From an uncultured Bacteroidia bacterium (GTDB lineage Bacteria > Bacteroidota > Bacteroidia > Bacteroidales > UBA932), in NCBI GenBank assembly GCA_902785065.1, contig CACZXH010000006.1, positions 42,668-106,667 on the forward strand: 64,000 bases of DNA, given 5' to 3'. The notes beneath the pieces were generated by a model, which saw nothing but the letters and a program-made list of their open reading frames with translations, did no database searches and had not been told where the DNA came from. A program made the translations under genes and the position numbers. Of this stretch, positions 58,439 to 64,000 are shown in pieces; within the stretch, counting starts at the first letter, position 1, and each line of letters starts with the position of its first letter.

Positions 58439-60151
58439 ATGAAAAGAATTATATCCTATCTCCTTCTCCTTTCCTTCGCGCTGGCCTTCACCGCCTGCCG
58501 CGAAAAGGAGCCGCAGCCGCCCGTTTCGCAGATGAAGGGCGTGTTCTACGCCGGCGCCCCGGACCTTGAAGAAGTCATCGAGATCGTCCCCGGCAAGAGC
58601 AAGACCGTGGACGTGCAGGCCTATGCCGAAGCGGTTTCGGACCTCGTCCTCAACCTGACGCTGAAGGTCGACCCTGACGGTGCCGCTGCGTACAACAGCG
58701 CCCACGGCACCAACTACCAGATGTGCCCGGGTTCGGCGTATGAGTTCACGACCAACAAGGTGCTGATGCCCCGCTACGGCAAGGCATCCACCTCGGCCAA
58801 ACTCAAGATCTCGGCTTCCGGCATGGAAGAAGACGTCATCTACGTGGTTCCCGTCACCATCGACGAGGTGATCGGTACCGACAACTGGGAGCGCTCTTCA
58901 TCCCCTTATGCCTATGTGCTCGTCAAGCGGGCCTATGTGGCCCCGGATGCCGGTTCCGGCACCAAGAACGATCCGTACAACCTCTACACGGCGGCGGACA
59001 TGCTGAAGATGTCCGAGCTGCTGGTCCCCGGGACCAAGGTCTATTTCCGCATGAAGGCCGACATCGACATGGAAGGCATCGACTGGGTCCCGCTCAACTT
59101 CGCGTCGCCCTACGACAACTGCGTCGACTTCGACGGCGCTGGCCATACGATCTCGAACTTCACGTCCACCTTCGCCAACTACCCGAGCTTCTTCGGCGTG
59201 CTGTATGGTAACGTGCACGACGTGACTTTCGCGAACGCCGTGATCGAGAGCGCCGTCGGCGGCGCCACCGGCATCATCGGCAGTTACTGCGGCACGACGG
59301 TCAGCGGTGTCCTCAAGGCTGGCGAAGCGCATCGCGTCCACGTCCAGGGCCGGGTGACTTCCCCGGGCGGCAACAAGAACGGTACGGGCGCCCTTTTCGG
59401 CCGTATCTGTGGCGCGAACATCACCGCCTGCTCTGCCGATATGGAGATCGAGAGTGGCGAGGACTACGTGGGCGGCATTTTCGGCTATGACACGGGTGCA
59501 TCCACGGTCAGCGACTGCTGGACGAAGGGCCACGTCGTGGCCGGCTCCAAGGTGGGCGGCATCGGCGGCGGCTTCATCAAGGCCGACTCCGAAATGTACA
59601 ACTGCTTCTCGCTGATGACGGTCGAAGGTTCCTTCCAGTATGCCGGCATCCTCGGCCATGCGAACCTGGACCAGAAGAACGCCAACACGACCAACACCCC
59701 GAACAACCATGTCGAGGGCTGTATCGCCTGGAACGAAGAGATCAAGTCCCGGGCGACGGACGGGGCCGAGCACTACAGCAGCGGCGTCATCGTCGGCTTC
59801 ACGGCGACGCAGAATTTCCTGGTCAACTGTTTCCGCAAGGCGGGAATCGCCTTCTCGGAGTGTGAGAAGAACGCCGAACTCGGTTATGTGGTCACCAACC
59901 AGGGGAATGCCGGTCCCGGTGCCCCGCTGGTGTGCGGTACGAACACCTATGACTTCGCCTACCACGGCCTGGCGGCCCCTGCGGACGCCACCGTCACCTC
60001 CCTGGCCCGTTCCCTGGGCTGGAGCGACACCGTGTGGGATTTCAGCACCCCGATCCCGACCCTCAAGGCTGGCACTGGTGGCGGTGACGACGAGAATGTC
60101 AACGCCGGCGGCCAACTCCCGGACTATCCCGAGCACGACTTCTTCAACTAA
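58439..60151 (+). CDS. Lipoprotein with DUF1735-like domain and GLUG-type repeats
   Basis: A 570-aa lipoprotein (AFTAC). An N-terminal DUF1735/BT_3987-like domain (about 30-160: AAYNSAHGTNYQ; VYVVPVTIDEV-like strands) is typical of surface proteins encoded after SusD. The rest is a beta-helix-like region. It starts NDPYNLYTAADM, passes through DIDMEGIDWVPLN and FDGAGHTISNFTSTF, and carries GLUG-like turns such as YVGGIFGYDTG and KVGGIGGG. Probably a second surface glycan-binding protein of this locus. The ligand is unknown. The middle part resembles the next protein closely, so both may use the same fold on the same substrate. Confidence 0.78.
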   Translation: MKRIISYLLLLSFALAFTACREKEPQPPVSQMKGVFYAGAPDLEEVIEIVPGKSKTVDVQAYAEAVSDLVLNLTLKVDPDGAAAYNSAHGTNYQMCPGSAYEFTTNKVLMPRYGKASTSAKLKISASGMEEDVIYVVPVTIDEVIGTDNWERSSSPYAYVLVKRAYVAPDAGSGTKNDPYNLYTAADMLKMSELLVPGTKVYFRMKADIDMEGIDWVPLNFASPYDNCVDFDGAGHTISNFTSTFANYPSFFGVLYGNVHDVTFANAVIESAVGGATGIIGSYCGTTVSGVLKAGEAHRVHVQGRVTSPGGNKNGTGALFGRICGANITACSADMEIESGEDYVGGIFGYDTGASTVSDCWTKGHVVAGSKVGGIGGGFIKADSEMYNCFSLMTVEGSFQYAGILGHANLDQKNANTTNTPNNHVEGCIAWNEEIKSRATDGAEHYSSGVIVGFTATQNFLVNCFRKAGIAFSECEKNAELGYVVTNQGNAGPGAPLVCGTNTYDFAYHGLAAPADATVTSLARSLGWSDTVWDFSTPIPTLKAGTGGGDDENVNAGGQLPDYPEHDFFN

Positions 60152-60166
60152 TAAATGCATCAGATT

Positions 60167-62296
60167 ATGAAAACAAGATATTACTTTGCCTTTTCGCTCC
60201 TTGCCCTCGTCTTCTCCTGCGGTAAGGAAGTCCAGGACCAGATGCCCGGTCCGGACGATCTGGTGACCATCCGCGCCATCCTTCCCGACGCGTCCGCCAC
60301 ACGCGGCGCCGGCCTGGAGACGAAGCTTTCCTGGACCTGGAATTCCGGGGACAAGATCACCGTCATCGGTGAGACCACGGAGATTTTCAAGATCAAGGAA
60401 GGATTCTCCCCCAAGAAGGCCGAGTTCGTCGGCAAGCCCGTGAAGGGCAATACTTTCACGATCCTCTATCCCGGTCAGGACGCCGTCGAGCAGGACTGGA
60501 GTGTCCAGACCCAGAAGGGGAACAACAGCCTCTCGCACCTCCGCTATGAGGCGGCGCTCGAGAATGTCGATGACTATTTCACCTTCTCTTTCGACCCTGC
60601 ATGGGCTGCGGAACACGCCGGCACCCTCAAGCAGACCGGTGTCCTGAAGCTCACGGTCGAGGTCCCCGACGGAATCACGGAGCCCACTTCAATCGCCGTC
60701 ACCGCCGACACGCCCCTATTCTACAAGGGCAACGGCGAGGAGGAAAAGACGGACAAGCTCCAGCTCAACCTGACCGACTGCACACCCGAAGACGGCGTCC
60801 TGACGGCCTGGTTCAACACCTCCTGGAATGCGGCCGAAGTGCCTTCCGGATCGACGCTCTACGTCGTCCTGGGCGGTAACGACAAGCTCCTCAGCCGTGA
60901 CGTGCTGTTCTCGAAGAAGGCCACCCTGGAGACGGGCTTTGTGAACCTGTTCACCCTCTCCGGCGGCGGCTGGGCCGACGAAGCACAGAACGCCCATTAT
61001 GCCGGCGGCAAGGGCACGAAGGCCGCGCCTTGGATCATCAAGACGCCGGAGCAGCTCTCATACCTGGCCGGAGACCTGGCCGAAGGATCGATCCGGTATG
61101 CCAAGCTGGATGCGGACATTGACATGACCGGGATCGACTGGGTGCCGCTGAACAATGTCGAGCCGTACAACAAGTTCATCGACTTCGACGGAGACGGACA
61201 TACCATTTCCAACCTGACGGTGGGTGAGACCCCGTACGCCAGCTTTGCCGGCGTGCTGTACGGCACGATCAAGAACGTCACCTTCGACGGCGCCCAGATC
61301 GATGCCGGTGGCAACAAGACGGGCGTGGTGGCCGGTTATGTGGGTACGAGCGCCAATCTGTATCCGTGCTCGCTGACCGGCGTGACCGTGAAGAATTCTT
61401 CCGTCACCGGCACGAGCTCCATGGGCGGCGTCGTTGCGCAGGTGGCCGTGGTCACGACCATTTCCGACTGCCACATCCAGAACAGCACGGTCACGGGCGG
61501 CACCACCAACAATATCGGCGGTTTCATGGCGTATCCGGATGCGGCCGGCGCCCGTATCGAGAACTGTTCGGTGACCGGTGTTACGGTCAATTCTCCCAAC
61601 GCCATCCAGTATGTGGGCGGCTTCACGGGTAACATCAACAAGGCGGCCGTCTTCGAGAACTGCCAGGTGAAGGACGTCATCATCAACGCCTCTTCTTCCA
61701 AGCGTGTCGGCGGCTTCGTCGGCCAGGCGGGACGCCACGAGGGCTCCGTGATCACCAAGTGCGTCGTGGAGAACGCGACCATCAGCGGCGGCCAGAACTC
61801 CGGCGGTTTCGTCGGCGTCGACTATCACCCCGCCATCAGCAAGTGCGCTGTGATCGGCGGCTCCATTACGGCGGGCAACACCCAGGTGGGCGGCTTCGCC
61901 GGCTATCCGGAAGGCAATGCCTCCCTGAAGTGCCAGATTACCGACAGCTACTCCACCATCAAGGTGGAAGGCGGCAGCCGGGCCAATGTGGGCGGCTTCA
62001 TCGGTATCGCCAAGGGCCTGATCGTCGTGACGAACTGCTATGCGGCCGGTGAAGTGACCGGCACCGACGCCAAAACCGGTATTTTCGCCGGAAGTGTCGA
62101 TGTAAACACCGCAGCCATTTCCCACTGCATCGGCTGGAACGCCACCCTGCCTTTCGCCGGCGTGGTCAAGGACGGCTCCGAGGAAGTGAAAGACAACTAT
62201 GCCGGCGCCGACGGCACGATTTCCGCCAAGGCGACGGAATTCGGCTGGTCCGCCGAGGTCTGGGACCTCTCCGGTGACGCCCCTAAACTGAAGTAG
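60167..62296 (+). CDS. Fimbrillin-like lipoprotein with GLUG-type beta-helix
   Basis: A 709-aa lipoprotein (ALVFSC). The N-terminal 280 residues resemble the fimbrillin/Mfa-like family (DLVTIRAILPDASATR, WTWNSGDKITVIG, LYPGQD). The C-terminal part begins with APWIIKTPEQLSYLAGDL and DIDMTGIDWVPLNN. It continues as many GLUG-like turns (GGFMAYPDA, VGGFTGNIN, VGGFVGQAG, SGGFVGVD, VGGFAGYPEG, VGGFIGIAKG), forming a predicted right-handed beta-helix. Likely a surface adhesin or glycan-binding protein. ATG 60155 is possible, but 60167 (MKTRYYFAF) begins the signal peptide. Confidence 0.75.
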   Translation: MKTRYYFAFSLLALVFSCGKEVQDQMPGPDDLVTIRAILPDASATRGAGLETKLSWTWNSGDKITVIGETTEIFKIKEGFSPKKAEFVGKPVKGNTFTILYPGQDAVEQDWSVQTQKGNNSLSHLRYEAALENVDDYFTFSFDPAWAAEHAGTLKQTGVLKLTVEVPDGITEPTSIAVTADTPLFYKGNGEEEKTDKLQLNLTDCTPEDGVLTAWFNTSWNAAEVPSGSTLYVVLGGNDKLLSRDVLFSKKATLETGFVNLFTLSGGGWADEAQNAHYAGGKGTKAAPWIIKTPEQLSYLAGDLAEGSIRYAKLDADIDMTGIDWVPLNNVEPYNKFIDFDGDGHTISNLTVGETPYASFAGVLYGTIKNVTFDGAQIDAGGNKTGVVAGYVGTSANLYPCSLTGVTVKNSSVTGTSSMGGVVAQVAVVTTISDCHIQNSTVTGGTTNNIGGFMAYPDAAGARIENCSVTGVTVNSPNAIQYVGGFTGNINKAAVFENCQVKDVIINASSSKRVGGFVGQAGRHEGSVITKCVVENATISGGQNSGGFVGVDYHPAISKCAVIGGSITAGNTQVGGFAGYPEGNASLKCQITDSYSTIKVEGGSRANVGGFIGIAKGLIVVTNCYAAGEVTGTDAKTGIFAGSVDVNTAAISHCIGWNATLPFAGVVKDGSEEVKDNYAGADGTISAKATEFGWSAEVWDLSGDAPKLK

Positions 62297-62297
62297 C

Positions 62298-63368
62298 ATG
62301 AAACGGAAAAACCTCTATTTCATCGCGGTTTTCCTCCCCCTGCTGGTCTGGTCCTGCAAGGGGGAGGATCTCCCCGATCTGATTCCGCCGCCCCCGACAC
62401 CTTCCGGCCAGGAGGGCGGTGGAGGCGGAGGCGGCGATACGCCGCCCGCCTGGGAAGCCAACCGCGGCCAGGTGGTCCGGCCTTCCGCCGGCAACGGCTG
62501 GACGGTTTCGACCGTCCGGAAGGGCATCACCTACTATGCCTATTCCGGCAAGGATGCGGTGACCGGCGTCAACCAGGAAGCCTTCGCCATCGACCTGGAC
62601 CTGTCGAATCCGAATTATACCGTCGCGCTGACCCATACGATTCCGGCGGCGGTGACGTCCGATGTCTACAAGGACAACAAGGCGATCGTGGCGATGAACG
62701 CCGGCTATGAGGCCGGGTCGATCTTCATCAAGATTGGCGGGTCCACCAAGTCCGCCATTCCCAACACGCAGATCTCGGATACCGGCGTCCCCAACTGGAA
62801 GAGCGAAGCCGCATTCTTCTGTGACGGCGTGCGGAACGTGAGCATTGCGAAGGCTGGCGACTTGATTCGTCCTTATAAGGCGCCTGACGAATACCAGGCC
62901 CTGGTGACGAAGCAGCGCAACTTCTATATGCAGCGTCAGGATAAGTTCATCATTTCCAGCGCGCCGATGCTGCTCGACGACTACAATCCCGTTGGGGAGA
63001 CCTACATCGACAACACCATCAACAATTGGAGCAGCCTGAACTCGGAGCATCCGCAGTACCATCAGCGCAAACGGCATCCCCGAACGGCGGTGGCCCTCAC
63101 GCACGACAACCATCTCATCCTGTTCGTCGTGGACGGCCGCACCACCATCAGCAACGGTATGTCGGCCAAGGAGCTGACCCAGTTCCTGGTGAAGTACTTC
63201 AACCCGCAGTACGCCCTCAATATGGATGGCGGCGGTTCCACGGCGATGTGTGTCGAGGGACAGGGCAATGCGGAGACACATCTGGTCAACAAGCCCTGCG
63301 ACTCCGGCGGCCGTGCGGACAAGCAGCGCGCGCGGGATACGCATTTCGTGATCCTTGAAGCCCAGTAA
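62298..63368 (+). CDS. Phosphodiester glycosidase (NAGPA family), lipoprotein
   Basis: A 356-aa lipoprotein (LVWSC), with a Pro/Gly-rich linker (GGGGGGGDTPP) and then a NAGPA domain. Features: AIDLDLSNPNYTVAL, AMNAGYEAG, the VALTHDNHLILFVVDGR core, and the signature YALNMDGGGSTAMCVEG, which is the most conserved part of the family. NAGPA-type enzymes cleave sugar-1-phosphodiester bonds. In mammals the relative uncovers mannose-6-phosphate by removing GlcNAc, and bacterial members act on related phosphodiester glycans. Here it implies that the imported glycan carries a sugar-phosphodiester, by inference. It is 1 base after the previous stop and 3 before the next start. Confidence 0.9.
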   Translation: MKRKNLYFIAVFLPLLVWSCKGEDLPDLIPPPPTPSGQEGGGGGGGDTPPAWEANRGQVVRPSAGNGWTVSTVRKGITYYAYSGKDAVTGVNQEAFAIDLDLSNPNYTVALTHTIPAAVTSDVYKDNKAIVAMNAGYEAGSIFIKIGGSTKSAIPNTQISDTGVPNWKSEAAFFCDGVRNVSIAKAGDLIRPYKAPDEYQALVTKQRNFYMQRQDKFIISSAPMLLDDYNPVGETYIDNTINNWSSLNSEHPQYHQRKRHPRTAVALTHDNHLILFVVDGRTTISNGMSAKELTQFLVKYFNPQYALNMDGGGSTAMCVEGQGNAETHLVNKPCDSGGRADKQRARDTHFVILEAQ

Positions 63369-63371
63369 GCC

Positions 63372-64000
63372 GTGGCCAGACGAGTATCCGTTTTTTTCTT
63401 CCTCCTGCTTGCAGGGGCGTTCTTCCTGGTGTCCTGCAAGAAGACGCCGACGGTGGATCTTCCTCCGCCGGAGCCTCCGCTTGTCCTCGACACCCGGCAC
63501 AAGGGACCGGTCGCCGTCTTCATTGGCGACAGCATCACCTGGCAGTGGGAGCGGCAGGGCGTAGGCCATCCCGCGTTTTTCTCGTCCAACAACTATGTGA
63601 ACAAGGGAATCAGCGGCAACAAGACGAGTGACATGCTGGCCCGCTTCAAGGCGGACGTCGTGGACTTGGACCCGCACTGTGTCGTCATCGAGGGCGGGAC
63701 CAACGATATTGCCGCTACGACGCTTGCGTCCATCCTTGAGCGGCTGAAGTCGATGGCCAAGATGGCCCAGGACGCGGGCATTCCGGTCATCATCGGGTCC
63801 GTTCCGCCTTCCAACAGTTTCCCCAAAGTCCCCGGGTTCCGCCCGCAGGACTCGATTCCCGTTCTCAATGGGATGATCAAAACCTGGGCTGACCAGGCGG
63901 GCATCCCGTATGCCGACTATTACTCCGTACTGGTTGACGATGAACAAGGCTTGAAGAAGGAGTATCAAAAGGATTCCATCCATCCCAACGCCGCCGGGTA
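63372..64000 (+). CDS. SGNH/GDSL hydrolase, lipoprotein (partial, cut by window edge)
   Basis: An open frame from a GTG at 63372 runs through the window end, giving 209 complete residues. A signal peptide with lipobox FFLVSC is followed by the SGNH blocks: I, VAVFIGDSIT with nucleophile Ser; II, KGISGNKTSDML; III, IEGGTNDIAA; V, DSIHPNAAG with catalytic Asp and His. Complete catalytic set, so probably active; only the extreme C-terminus is missing. SGNH enzymes are esterases, often deacetylating polysaccharides. Gene order after the phosphodiester glycosidase suggests work on the same decorated glycan. GTG is the only start that includes the signal peptide. Confidence 0.85.
   Translation, partial: MARRVSVFFFLLLAGAFFLVSCKKTPTVDLPPPEPPLVLDTRHKGPVAVFIGDSITWQWERQGVGHPAFFSSNNYVNKGISGNKTSDMLARFKADVVDLDPHCVVIEGGTNDIAATTLASILERLKSMAKMAQDAGIPVIIGSVPPSNSFPKVPGFRPQDSIPVLNGMIKTWADQAGIPYADYYSVLVDDEQGLKKEYQKDSIHPNAAG

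Overview
The window looks like a chromosomal segment of a GC-rich member of the Bacteroidales. The signs are: Bacteroidetes-type promoters (TAnnTTTG -7 boxes, one with a TTG 19 bp upstream), weak Shine-Dalgarno signals, many TonB-dependent receptors (TBDRs), a SusC/SusD pair, many SPII lipoproteins with Bacteroidetes-only domains (BACON-like, DUF5689, DUF6377, GLUG), and GH92/GH125/GH130 mannosidases. An Alistipes-like or uncultured rumen/gut lineage would fit, but the sequence alone does not fix the genus. I see no rRNA, tRNA, CRISPR array, insertion sequence or prophage. Coding density is very high and no gene-free stretch exceeds about 230 bases.

Layout. (1) 1-2509: housekeeping genes smpB (partial), miaA and metK. 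The metK leader carries a SAM-II-like aptamer followed by a terminator-like hairpin. (2) 2640-22830, plus strand: two paralogous Oar-like TBDRs, two lipoproteins built of BACON-like and repeated OB-fold-like domains, a NUC1-family DNA/RNA endonuclease lipoprotein, an exported endonuclease/exonuclease/phosphatase, a third TBDR, a DUF5689 lipoprotein and an M3 peptidase. I read this as a surface system for capturing and degrading extracellular nucleic acid. (3) 22911-34390, minus strand: an operon for mannose-rich glycans (unknown 192-aa protein, GH125, GH92, GH130, SUMF1-BNR fusion, GH92, ROK sugar kinase, mannose-6-phosphate isomerase). It covers chain trimming through to fructose-6-phosphate, but has no SusC/SusD of its own. 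(4) 34391-35228: twin palindromes between divergent genes, and a very short Rnl2-type RNA ligase. (5) 35215-45206, minus strand: a third GH92, a GH2 beta-galactosidase, a GH3 glycosidase and RNase R. (6) 45246-51517: a large fused flavin/iron-sulfur amine or amino-acid oxidoreductase, recO, an XTP/dITP pyrophosphatase and an S41 protease. (7) 51519-64000: a DUF6377 membrane regulator divergent from a SusC/SusD operon. That operon also encodes two GLUG-repeat surface lipoproteins, a phosphodiester glycosidase and an SGNH hydrolase cut by the window edge.

How the parts fit. Regions 3 and 5 together could dismantle N-glycan-like or mannan-like chains: GH2/GH3 remove capping sugars, GH92 and GH125 remove alpha-mannose, GH130 handles the beta-mannosyl core, and the ROK kinase and ManA feed mannose into glycolysis. 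Region 7 is a second glycan locus. Its only enzymes seen here suggest a phosphodiester- or ester-decorated substrate.

A short dispersed hairpin repeat occurs four times. One copy lies in frame inside the GH2 gene, and another provides a stop codon to one gene and a start codon to the next.
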